A program made the position numbers and the translations under genes. From NCBI GenBank assembly GCA_027065635.1, contig JAMONQ010000031.1:1-18166 (forward strand): a stretch of DNA of 18,166 bases, read 5' to 3'. Shown one piece after another: positions 1 to 6,866 of this stretch. The DNA comes from Campylobacterales bacterium (GTDB taxonomy: Bacteria > Campylobacterota > Campylobacteria > Campylobacterales > Hydrogenimonadaceae). Under the pieces are notes generated by a model. The model searched no databases and was not told where the DNA came from. It was given only the letters and a program-made list of their open reading frames with translations. Each line of letters begins with the position of its first letter. Within the stretch, counting starts at the first letter, position 1.

Positions 1-483
1 CCGCACGCACTGCCTACCGATGTGGTTCTCAAGGGCGGGGATCTGCTGCTGGTAGATGCCGGCATAAAGTATCGAAGATACTGCTCGGACAGGACGAGGA
101 CGATCTTCGTGAAAGAGGGGATGGCTTTCAAAGAGGAGCAGAGCTTTGCATCTTCGAAGATCCAGAAAGCGTACGATCTCGTCAGAAAAGCCCATGACAG
201 GGCGATAGAGAGCGCAAGAGCGGGGATGACCGGAGCGCAGATAGATCGTCTGGCGCGAGAAGTTATCGAAAACGGTGGAATGGGGGAGTACTTTGTCCAC
301 TCCACCGGTCACGGTGTCGGACTCGACATCCATGAGATGCCCTATATTTCGGCACGCAGCGATACTGTAGTGGAGGACGGTATGGTCTTTACTATCGAAC
401 CGGGTATATATGTACCGGGTGAGTTCGGGATTCGTATCGAGGATATGGTCGTCATCCTTGACGGAAGGGCTGAAATTTTGTGA
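1..483 (+). CDS. pepP: Xaa-Pro aminopeptidase (M24 metallopeptidase), 3' part
   Basis: C-terminal catalytic half of a pita-bread M24 peptidase, a cytoplasmic dimetal enzyme that removes N-terminal residues ahead of proline. The reading frame is open from base 1, so the gene starts outside the window. The five expected metal ligands are visible: Asp in LLLVDAG (codon 19), Asp in SDRTRT (codon 30), His in STGHGVGLDIHE (codon 104), Glu in TIEPG and Glu in RIEDM near the end. Its TGA overlaps the GTG start of folK (GTGA), so the two are translationally coupled. A peptidase of this family upstream of folK is the usual Campylobacterota arrangement. The small chance that it is a prolidase (pepQ) rather than PepP cannot be excluded without the N-terminal half. 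Confidence 0.9.
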   Translation, partial: PHALPTDVVLKGGDLLLVDAGIKYRRYCSDRTRTIFVKEGMAFKEEQSFASSKIQKAYDLVRKAHDRAIESARAGMTGAQIDRLAREVIENGGMGEYFVHSTGHGVGLDIHEMPYISARSDTVVEDGMVFTIEPGIYVPGEFGIRIEDMVVILDGRAEIL

Positions 484-1097
484 GAGTGCGGATCGACTCG
501 AAAAGAGCGCTTCTTTTTAAAAGGGATTTTCCGAAATGCTTCAAGAGCACCGCAATGGCGCATCGCGCACTTATAGGTATCGGGGGCAACGTGGGCGATG
601 TGGAAGATCGCTTTTTGAAGCTGTTGCGCCATTTTGTACGCTCGTCGGTACTGAGCCCTCTGCAAAGCGCTCCGCTTTTTGAAAATCCGCCGTTCGGATA
701 TACGGATCAGCCCGATTTTTTAAATTCGCTCATACTTGTGCAGACCAGGCTGGATCCCCACTCGCTGTTGCGGTATCTGCTTTGGGTAGAGAAGCGTTTC
801 GGGCGAAAAAGGAGCTTCCCCAACGCTCCCAGAACGCTCGATTTGGATATAATATTTTTTGACAACCTGCGACTCGGGAGCAGACGACTAAGGCTGCCTC
901 ATCCCCATTTCGCGGAACGTGACTCTGTAATGATACCGCTAAGCTTCATGACAAGAAAGCGGAGAGGTCCGGAATCTTTTTGGCGGAGGAGCGGCCGTAA
1001 GCGTTGTTTAAGGCGCATAGAGGCACAGCCGAAGGGACTCTTTGCCGATATGCCGGAAGCTGTTGAGTTTCTCGATCTTCGAAGAAGATCATCCTGA
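480..1097 (+). CDS. folK: 2-amino-4-hydroxy-6-hydroxymethyldihydropteridine pyrophosphokinase (HPPK)
   Basis: Folate biosynthesis: transfers pyrophosphate from ATP to 6-hydroxymethyl-dihydropterin. Visible HPPK signatures: IGGNVGD near the N-terminus, NPPFGYTDQPDFLNS for pterin/ATP binding, and RSFPNAPRTLDLDIIFFD, the catalytic R...LDLDI block, followed by LPHPHFAERDSVMIPL. I chose the GTG at 480 because it overlaps the peptidase stop (GTGA); an ATG at 555 (MAHRALIG) is a plausible alternative that removes 25 residues. The domain should end near residue 160, but the frame continues about 45 residues with a basic tail of no recognised function. The last codons (LDLRRRSS) and the TGA lie in the first copy of the repeat block that follows, so the tail looks at least partly repeat-derived. 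Confidence 0.93.
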   Translation: MRVRIDSKRALLFKRDFPKCFKSTAMAHRALIGIGGNVGDVEDRFLKLLRHFVRSSVLSPLQSAPLFENPPFGYTDQPDFLNSLILVQTRLDPHSLLRYLLWVEKRFGRKRSFPNAPRTLDLDIIFFDNLRLGSRRLRLPHPHFAERDSVMIPLSFMTRKRRGPESFWRRSGRKRCLRRIEAQPKGLFADMPEAVEFLDLRRRSS

Positions 1098-1241
1098 AAG
1101 CGGATGCTTTCAAAGCTTTAGGGGGGGTGCAGGGGTGAGGCCCGTGAAGTGAAACAGACTTGTGTCTGTTTCATAGGGTCGGAACCGGAGGCGATGTGCA
1201 AGGCAGCGTCGCAGGCAGTCCCCGCCGGTTCATAGGCTTTG
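1072..1241. repeat. Tandem palindrome-rich repeat, unit 1 (170 bp)
   Basis: First of two near-identical full copies. It starts at TCGATCTTCGAAGAAGATC, inside the folK coding sequence, and ends at CATAGGCTTTG. Internal inverted repeats: GATCTTC/GAAGATC; GAAAGC-GGAT-GCTTTC; a 9-bp stem GAAACAGAC/GTCTGTTTC at about 1150-1171; and GAACCGG/CCGGTTC spanning the last third. It differs from unit 2 by a few substitutions and two one-base insertions (in the G-run and near the folK stop). Such a folded, multi-palindrome unit resembles REP/MITE-like elements in general; I do not recognise the family. Confidence 0.9.
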
Positions 1242-1409
1242 TCGATCTTCGAAGAAGATCTCTTGAAAGCGGATGCTTTCAAAGCTTTAGGGGGGTGCAG
1301 GGGTGAGACCCGTGAAGCGAAACAGACCTGCGTCTGTTTCATAGGGTCGGAACCGGAGGCGATGTGCAAAGCAGCGTCGCAGGCAGTCCCCGCCGGTTCA
1401 TAGGCTTTG
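1242..1409. repeat. Tandem palindrome-rich repeat, unit 2 (168 bp)
   Basis: Second full copy, directly abutting unit 1 head to tail with the same order of palindromes. The GAAACAGAC/GTCTGTTTC stem keeps its arms while its 4-base loop changes from TTGT to CTGC, so the arms are conserved and the loop is not. The unit is open in several frames on both strands, which yields artefact reading frames but no credible gene. Confidence 0.9.
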
Positions 1410-1487
1410 TCGATCTTCGAAGAAGATCTCTTGAAAGCGGATGCTTTCAAAGCTTTAGGGGGGTGCAGGGGACGGGCAGTCCCCGCC
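1410..1487. repeat. Tandem repeat, partial unit 3 (internally deleted)
   Basis: Identical to unit 2 for the first 62 bases (through TGCAGGGG), then lacks the central ~85 bases and resumes with the GGCAGTCCCCGCC segment that in units 1 and 2 sits near the end. After this it diverges into a different inverted repeat (1488-1512). The clean loss of the middle between short G-rich stretches suggests deletion or a modular make-up of the unit. Confidence 0.8.
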
Positions 1488-1512
1488 ACTCGACGGGCTT
1501 TGCCCGTCGAGT
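1488..1512. repeat. Perfect 11-bp stem-loop closing the repeat block
   Basis: ACTCGACGGGC, loop TTT, GCCCGTCGAGT: a perfect 11-bp inverted repeat with a three-base loop. It replaces the GGTTCATAGGCTTTG end of the full units but keeps the GGGCTTTG-like core. It has no T-run, so it is not a classical Rho-independent terminator. It sits about 12 bases upstream of the flhF ribosome-binding site and could form in the mRNA leader. Confidence 0.85.
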
Positions 1513-1524
1513 GCGTCAAATAAA

Positions 1525-1531
1525 TGAAGGA
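1525..1531 (+). promoter_or_regulatory. flhF ribosome-binding site
   Basis: GAAGGAG, nine bases ahead of the ATG at 1541. It decides the flhF start: the frame is open for 59 more codons upstream, but those read through the repeat block and have no comparable site. Confidence 0.8.
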
Positions 1532-1540
1532 GCAGTCTGG

Positions 1541-2857
1541 ATGAAATTGATGACTTTTACGGCACCGACACCGGCTCAGGCGTTAAAAGCGGCACAGCTG
1601 GAGTGCGGTGAGGATGCCCTTGTCGTCAGTACCAAACAGATACGCAAAAAGAGTCTTACGCAGCCGGCTCTGTATGAAGTCGTGGTAGCGATAGAAGACA
1701 ACCCGCCCGCAAAGAGCAAAAAGGATACCAGGAGGGTGCGGCCCTCTTCGGAAAAAGAGAGCGAGCCAAAAAGATCTGCAAGCAAAGAGAGCGACGACGA
1801 GGTTCTTTTGAATATCTCCGAAGCGGCGCGCCAGATATCCCAAATAGCCAACGTGGCATCTGTGAGCCGGCGTCCGAAGGTGCATGTGGAGGTCGAGGAG
1901 GAGAGTCCGTCGCGCGGAAGCGGAGTGGAGATCGACGAGCTCAAGGCGATAAAAGGTGAACTTCTAAAGCTATCCGACAAGGTCAAACTCATCCAGAATA
2001 TGGTCTGGGAAGAGAAGAGACCTGCAGGATCCGGTACGGTACCGCCGGAGTTTGCGGAGATCTATCGAATCGCTAAAAACAGCGGAATGGATCCTGTGCA
2101 TCTGGATGAGATCATGCGTCTTACTCTCGAGCATATGCCTCTTCAGATGCGCTCCTCCACAAAAACGGTACGGCGTTACTTTAAAACTCTGCTCAGAAAG
2201 ATGGTACCGGTCAGAATAGAGAGGGAGCTTGTTCCGCCGCAAAAGCGTATTATGATGCTCGTGGGTCCGACCGGTGTCGGAAAAACAACGACGCTGGCGA
2301 AGCTTGCCGCAAGATATGCCTATATGATGGAGAAGAAGTATAAAGTAGGTATCATAACGCTGGATACCTATCGTATAGGTGCCGTCGAGCAGCTTATGCA
2401 GTATGCCAAGATGATGCGAATCGGAATAGAGGCGGTCGTCGATCCGCCGGAGTTCATAACGGCTCTTCAGACTTTGCAGCATATGGATATCATACTGATC
2501 GATACGGTTGGAAGCAGCCAGTATGACAAGCAGAAGATAGAAAAGCTCCAGCAGTTTCTATCTACACATACCGACGTCGGTATAGATGTGAGTCTCGTTA
2601 TGGGAGCACCTACGAAGCTCGAGGATCTAAGGGCGATCTACAATAACTTCTCGTTGCTTGGTATAGATACGCTGATCTTTACCAAACTCGATGAAACCAG
2701 AGGTTTCGGGAATATCTTTTCTCTTGTATACGAGACGGAAAAGCCGGTCAGCTATCTCTCTACGGGACAGGAGGTTCCGGACGACCTGATGTGTGCGGAC
2801 AGTGACTATCTGGTAGAATGTCTCATGGAATCTATGGCCAGGAAGGAGGGGCGATGA
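1541..2857 (+). CDS. flhF: Flagellar biosynthesis SRP-type GTPase FlhF
   Basis: 438-residue signal-recognition-particle-type GTPase that sets the place and number of polar flagella and, in Campylobacter and Helicobacter, feeds into flagellar gene expression. Starts MKLMTFTAPTPAQALKAA, the usual FlhF N-terminus, followed by a charged, low-complexity region (about 50-130), an N domain and a G domain. GTPase motifs: GPTGVGKTTT at 242, DTYRIGAVEQL at 275, DTVGSS at 321 (where SRP GTPases usually have DTAGR, so the Arg is missing), and TKLD at 381. Its TGA overlaps the flhG start (ATGA), so FlhF and its regulator FlhG are made together. Confidence 0.97.
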   Translation: MKLMTFTAPTPAQALKAAQLECGEDALVVSTKQIRKKSLTQPALYEVVVAIEDNPPAKSKKDTRRVRPSSEKESEPKRSASKESDDEVLLNISEAARQISQIANVASVSRRPKVHVEVEEESPSRGSGVEIDELKAIKGELLKLSDKVKLIQNMVWEEKRPAGSGTVPPEFAEIYRIAKNSGMDPVHLDEIMRLTLEHMPLQMRSSTKTVRRYFKTLLRKMVPVRIERELVPPQKRIMMLVGPTGVGKTTTLAKLAARYAYMMEKKYKVGIITLDTYRIGAVEQLMQYAKMMRIGIEAVVDPPEFITALQTLQHMDIILIDTVGSSQYDKQKIEKLQQFLSTHTDVGIDVSLVMGAPTKLEDLRAIYNNFSLLGIDTLIFTKLDETRGFGNIFSLVYETEKPVSYLSTGQEVPDDLMCADSDYLVECLMESMARKEGR

Positions 2858-3723
2858 GTACCCAGGCGAGCAAGCTTCAGGCTCTAATGGATTCCCACCG
2901 CACCCAAAACGGCGCAACGAGGGTGATCGCCGTAACGAGCGGAAAGGGTGGAGTCGGCAAGAGTACCCTGAGCGCCAATATCTCCTATGTACTGGCATCG
3001 CGCGGTTTCAAAGTGGGACTTATGGATGCCGACATCGGTCTGGCCAATCTGGATGTCATGTTCAATGTGCGGGCGGAGAGAAATATTCTTCATGTTCTAA
3101 AAGGGGAGGCAAGGTTCGAAGATATCGTAGTGAGGCTGGAAGAGAACCTTTTTCTGATCCCGGGCGAGAGCGGGGACGAGATACTGAAGTTTTCCGACGC
3201 CACTATCGTAAGCCGTTTTATAGACGAATCGCAGGCGCTGGAGGGGCTCGATTTTTTGATAATCGACACCGGAGCCGGAATCGGTGATACTATACAGATG
3301 TTTTTGCGTGCGGCGGATGAAGTGGTGGTGGTTACGGTTCCCGATCCGGCGGCCATAACGGACGCCTACGCTATGGTAAAGGTGATAAGCAAGATAAAAA
3401 GCGATCTTTCGATGGTGGTGAATCAGGTTCGCAACTCAAGGGAGGGGATGAAGATATTCGATACCATCAAGAAGGTGGCACAGGGTAACATAGGCGAAGA
3501 TCTGAATCTCAGGATGCTTGGAAGCGTAAGGTCCGATGCGAGTGTCGCAAGGAGCGTAAAACAGCGCCTTCTGGTATGCAAGGAGCTTGCCAATATAGCT
3601 CCGGCGGCGGATATAGAAGCTATCGCCGCAGCTTTGGCGGACAAAAAGGAACACAAAATGCTTGAGAGCGGGAAAGAGGGCGGAATCGGCACCTTTTTCA
3701 AGAAGCTGTTGGGTCAGTTTTAG
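2854..3723 (+). CDS. flhG: MinD-like ATPase FlhG (YlxH), flagellar number regulator
   Basis: 289-residue ParA/MinD-family ATPase that limits flagellar number and stimulates FlhF. The deviant Walker A KGGVGKST is at 31-38, the switch I segment DADIGLANLD at 58-67, and the Walker B segment LIIDTGAGIG with Asp138. Residues 4-9 (QASKLQ) resemble the DQAxxLR helix that activates FlhF GTPase in other bacteria, with the first Asp and last Arg changed. The C-terminal TFFKKLLGQF is a likely amphipathic membrane-targeting helix, as in MinD. The ATG at 2854, overlapping the flhF stop, is taken as start; an upstream in-frame ATG at 2818 lies inside flhF. Confidence 0.97.
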   Translation: MSTQASKLQALMDSHRTQNGATRVIAVTSGKGGVGKSTLSANISYVLASRGFKVGLMDADIGLANLDVMFNVRAERNILHVLKGEARFEDIVVRLEENLFLIPGESGDEILKFSDATIVSRFIDESQALEGLDFLIIDTGAGIGDTIQMFLRAADEVVVVTVPDPAAITDAYAMVKVISKIKSDLSMVVNQVRNSREGMKIFDTIKKVAQGNIGEDLNLRMLGSVRSDASVARSVKQRLLVCKELANIAPAADIEAIAAALADKKEHKMLESGKEGGIGTFFKKLLGQF

Positions 3724-3735
3724 CAAGGATGGTGA

Positions 3736-4071
3736 ATGCGTGAGAGCAACTTTATCGCTTTTTGGGTGGTCAGCGGTTTTTTTATCGGATTGATGGCCGC
3801 CTTTGTCGGAGCGGACGGGGTGACTGGTGTACTCTCCGTTGTATTCTCGGTGACACTCTTTTTCTACCTGCTCGCGCATGTGAGTGTGGCGCTTTTTGTA
3901 CGTTTTATGGAGTTCGGCAAGGTCCACTTCGAAAAAGAGGAGTATGACCGGAAGCTCGACTACTTTTATAACCAGCTGCTTCAGCGTGAAAAGGAGCTGG
4001 AGATGAATTACGCATACATTTCCAAAGATGAAACGATAGAACAAGGTATGAAAAAGGATGGGGACAGGTGA
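3736..4071 (+). CDS. Small two-helix membrane protein of the flagellar operon, function unknown
   Basis: 111 residues. Two hydrophobic segments (about 7-27 and 30-53) are followed by a charged, probably coiled-coil tail with heptad-like spacing (EKEEYDRKLDYFYNQL and onward). No named domain is recognised. A protein of this size and shape sits at the same place, between flhG and fliA, in Campylobacter jejuni and relatives (Cj0062c position, from memory), so it is likely conserved rather than spurious. It lies 12 bases after flhG and its TGA overlaps the fliA ATG. Position suggests a role linked to flagellar placement or to the FlhF/FlhG pair, but this is only guilt by association. Confidence 0.85.
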   Translation: MRESNFIAFWVVSGFFIGLMAAFVGADGVTGVLSVVFSVTLFFYLLAHVSVALFVRFMEFGKVHFEKEEYDRKLDYFYNQLLQREKELEMNYAYISKDETIEQGMKKDGDR

Positions 4072-4748
4072 TGGTTGAGGGATACGATGCACATATTCGC
4101 CACTATCAGGATGAGATGGCGGTAAAATATCTACCTGCGGTAAAAGCTATGGCCTACAGGCTCAAAGAGCGACTTCCGCGTTCGGTCGAGTTTGATGATC
4201 TGGTCAGCATAGGTGCCGAAGAGCTGATCAAACTGGCCAGGCGCTACGACAAGGAGCAGAACGACTCCTTCTGGGGTTATGCAAAAAGCCGTGTCTACGG
4301 CTCGATGCTCGATTATCTGCGCTCTTTGGATATCGTCAGTCGCGCCAACAGAAAGCTGATAAAGCAGATTGACGAAATCATATCCCAATATATGGACGAG
4401 TACGGTGTGGAGCCTGAAAACGCCTATATAGCAGAAATTCTGCAAGAAGACGAGCAGAAGATAAAGGATGCCAGACGCGTCGCGGCTATCTACAACGTGA
4501 TGCCGTTGCACGATCAGCTCGAGAGCGATGAAAAGGACGCTTTTTCTACGATAGAGCAGGAGGAGCTGATAGAGAAGATCATGGATGTGCTGAAGACGAT
4601 GTCCGAGCGCGATCAGATGATTATCCAGATGTACTATTTCGAAGAGCTCACCTATAAAGAGATCTCCGAAATTCTCGATATCACGCCTTCGAGAATATCG
4701 CAGGTGCACAAGAGGGTCATAACAAAAGTGAGAGACAGCATAGGATGA
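4071..4748 (+). CDS. fliA: RNA polymerase sigma-28 factor for flagellar genes
   Basis: 225 residues. Region 2 is visible in VEFDDLVSIGAEELIKLARRYD and FWGYAKSRVYGSMLDYLRSLD. A region 3-like stretch follows (VSRANRKLIKQIDEI). The region 4 helix-turn-helix is LTYKEISEILDITPSRISQ near the C-terminus. FliA directs late flagellar genes (flagellin and others) and is held by the anti-sigma factor FlgM. ATG 4071 is preferred over the GTG one codon earlier because it gives the common TGATG overlap with the preceding gene and sits behind AAGGATGGGG. fliM begins four bases after its stop. Confidence 0.96.
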   Translation: MVEGYDAHIRHYQDEMAVKYLPAVKAMAYRLKERLPRSVEFDDLVSIGAEELIKLARRYDKEQNDSFWGYAKSRVYGSMLDYLRSLDIVSRANRKLIKQIDEIISQYMDEYGVEPENAYIAEILQEDEQKIKDARRVAAIYNVMPLHDQLESDEKDAFSTIEQEELIEKIMDVLKTMSERDQMIIQMYYFEELTYKEISEILDITPSRISQVHKRVITKVRDSIG

Positions 4749-4752
4749 GGTT

Positions 4753-5826
4753 ATGGCAGATATTCTAAGCCAGGAAGAGATCGATGCGCTGCTCGAAGCG
4801 GTGGAAGATGAAGGTACCCCCGAAGCTCTGGAGAGCGAAGAGGAGGTATTCGACCAGCGTCAGATCACGCTGTACGACTTCAAACGTCCCAATCGCGTAA
4901 GCAAGGAGCAGTTGCGCGCTTTCAGGGGTATCCACGACAAGATGGCCCGCTCTCTCGCCTCCCAGATCTCGTCGGTCATGCGGTCGATAGTGGAGATTCA
5001 GCTTCACTCGGTGGACCAGATGACATACGGCGAGTTTTTGATGAGTCTACCGAGCCCTACCAGCTTCAATGTCTTTTCCATGAAGCCGCTCGACGGCAGC
5101 GGTATTTTGGAGATCAACCCCTCCATAGCCTTTCCGATGGTGGATCGTCTTTTGGGAGGCGCCGGAGAGCCGTACGAGACTACACGTGAATTTACGGATA
5201 TAGAACTCAATCTGATGGATTCGATTCTTCGTATCATCATGGGAACTCTCAAGGAGGCGTGGGCCCCGGTCATAGAGCTCTATCCAAACGTCGAGTCGAA
5301 AGAGTCGAGTCCAAACGTTATTCAGATAGTCGCTCAAAACGAGATCGTAGTGATGGTCGTGATGGAGATCGTAATCGGCCACTCCAGCGGAATGATGAAT
5401 ATATGCTATCCGGTCATCACTCTCGAATCGATTCTGAACAAACTCGGCAGTCGTGACTTCATGCTGACGGAGACCAGCGCCAAAAAGAGCAGAAACAAAG
5501 AGCTCAAGGCGCTGGTAGGAGGTGCGAGGGTGAATGTGAGCGCATATCTGGGAGAGGCCGAGCTTACACTAAAAGAGCTGCTCTCCTTGAAAGAGGGGGA
5601 TATTCTCAGGCTCGATCGTCCGGCGGACGATACGGCTGTCGTAAATGCGGACGGAAAGGATCGCTTCATTGGCAGAATCGGGCTCAGAAGATTTAGAAAG
5701 TCGCTGGAAATATGCGAGCTTATTATCAACGAAAAAGATGAGGTAAAAGAGATTTTGCAGCAGATTGAAAACGAAAGACGTCTCAAGCTGGCCAATACAC
5801 TGAAAGAGGAGGTGGCGAATGGCTGA
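4753..5826 (+). CDS. fliM: Flagellar motor switch protein FliM
   Basis: 357 residues. The first residues, MADILSQEEIDALLEAV, are the CheY-P binding motif of FliM. This is followed by an acidic linker, the CheC-like middle domain (about 45-240) that contacts FliG, and a C-terminal SpoA/FliN-like domain (about 250-335) that forms the lower C-ring. It acts at the cytoplasmic face of the motor and sets rotation direction. The end of the gene overlaps the fliY start by eight bases (ATGGCTGA), which points to coupled translation of two C-ring partners. Confidence 0.97.
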   Translation: MADILSQEEIDALLEAVEDEGTPEALESEEEVFDQRQITLYDFKRPNRVSKEQLRAFRGIHDKMARSLASQISSVMRSIVEIQLHSVDQMTYGEFLMSLPSPTSFNVFSMKPLDGSGILEINPSIAFPMVDRLLGGAGEPYETTREFTDIELNLMDSILRIIMGTLKEAWAPVIELYPNVESKESSPNVIQIVAQNEIVVMVVMEIVIGHSSGMMNICYPVITLESILNKLGSRDFMLTETSAKKSRNKELKALVGGARVNVSAYLGEAELTLKELLSLKEGDILRLDRPADDTAVVNADGKDRFIGRIGLRRFRKSLEICELIINEKDEVKEILQQIENERRLKLANTLKEEVANG

Positions 5827-6685
5827 CTGGATAGAGTTGCTGGCCAGTGAGACGGCCGCCACCATCGAGGGTTTGACCGGACAGCGCCCCGAAGTCTCTT
5901 TCAAGAATCGCGAAGAGGTTACTGACATATCAAACGTCATAGCTCCTATGTCTATAGTGACCATAGATGTCAGCGGCGATATTTCGGGTAAGATGGCCGT
6001 GGCGATTTCGCCCATGATAGGTACCGCCCTTTCGGATATGATGCTTGGAGGCGAAGGCGAGAGCAAGCAGGAGATGGATCCGGACGACCTCGATGCGGTA
6101 AAAGAGATCGTATCGAATATATTCGGCGGCCTATCTACCGCCATGAAAGCTCAAAAAGAGTTTCCGGATCTAAACTTTTCGGTTAGTGACATACACTTTT
6201 ACAAAGAGGGCGAAGATATAGATCTAAGCGGCTATTCCACGCTGCTTGCATACAATTTTTCACTTGGCGTGATAAACGGCATATTCATGACTCTTCTGGA
6301 TGAGAGTCTCTCTTCACTCGTCGATTCGGACGATGGAGGCAATGCGGGAGATACCGCTCCTTCCGGCAAGGAAGCGGCCTCGTCCGACTCTTCGGCTGCC
6401 ATCCCCGCCGATCATCCGGAAATGAAGAATATCGGTCTGATTCTCGATGTGAAGCTTCCCTTGAGAGTGCGCATAGGAAGCAAGAAGATGCTGCTAAAGG
6501 ATGTACTCTCCATGGATATAGGCTCTGTAATAGAGCTTGACCAGCTTGCCAACGATCCTCTTGAAATACTTGTCGACGACAAAGTTGTAGCCTATGGAGA
6601 AGTGGTTATAGTCGATGGAAACTTCGGAGTTCAAATTACCCATATAGGCTCCAAGCGCGAAAGACTCGAGAAACTCAAAGGCTGA
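5819..6685 (+). CDS. fliY: Flagellar motor switch protein FliY
   Basis: 288 residues. The N-terminal part (about 1-165) is CheC/FliM-like. A Ser/Asp/Ala-rich linker (about 168-200) leads to a C-terminal SpoA domain (about 205-285) homologous to FliN. FliY is a C-ring component, and Campylobacterota carry it in addition to FliN and FliM. The CheC-type motif reads DAVKEIVSNIFGG, which has three residues between Glu and Asn where the phosphatase signature has two, so CheY-P phosphatase activity is doubtful. No N-terminal CheY-binding peptide of the FliM kind is present. It is the last gene of the flagellar run; a 181-base gap with a promoter follows. Confidence 0.93.
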   Translation: MADWIELLASETAATIEGLTGQRPEVSFKNREEVTDISNVIAPMSIVTIDVSGDISGKMAVAISPMIGTALSDMMLGGEGESKQEMDPDDLDAVKEIVSNIFGGLSTAMKAQKEFPDLNFSVSDIHFYKEGEDIDLSGYSTLLAYNFSLGVINGIFMTLLDESLSSLVDSDDGGNAGDTAPSGKEAASSDSSAAIPADHPEMKNIGLILDVKLPLRVRIGSKKMLLKDVLSMDIGSVIELDQLANDPLEILVDDKVVAYGEVVIVDGNFGVQITHIGSKRERLEKLKG

Positions 6686-6719
6686 CCTTAAGCGTTTTTG
6701 AAGCGGCGCAGTAATAATA

Positions 6720-6866
6720 TTAGATAAAATTATACAATGCCTGAATCGTAGGCATGAATCGATCAGGGGACCGTTCAGTCGGGTGTGCGGATTTCTACGT
6801 AAGTGACTATTTGGTGTCCATATGTCGCGGTTCGTTTGGATCGCTACCCATAAGAAGGAGACAATA
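6720..6866 (+). promoter_or_regulatory. Candidate mnmA promoter and leader
   Basis: AT-rich stretch AATAATATTAGATAAAAT with a plausible -10 (TAAAAT, 6725-6730) and no clear -35. Transcription from it would begin close to an inverted repeat ATGCCT/AGGCAT (6737-6755, seven-base loop), leaving a ~130-base leader. TGAATCG occurs twice, at 6742 and 6755. A strong AAGGAG (6855-6860) lies six bases before the GTG at 6867. Confidence 0.45.

Noticed and set aside
842..853. TTTGGATATAAT inside folK, identical to the prs promoter core
   Set aside because: It encodes the catalytic LDLDII block of HPPK, so the sequence is explained by the protein. An internal promoter for flhF remains possible but unsupported.
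1072..1512. CRISPR array
   Set aside because: Units are ~169 bp, abut directly with no unique spacers, and no cas genes are in the window.
1118..1519. A 133-codon minus-strand frame with two near-identical ~56-residue repeats
   Set aside because: It is simply the translation of the tandem DNA repeat; all three frames of the unit are largely open, there is no ribosome-binding site, and the protein would have no recognisable fold.
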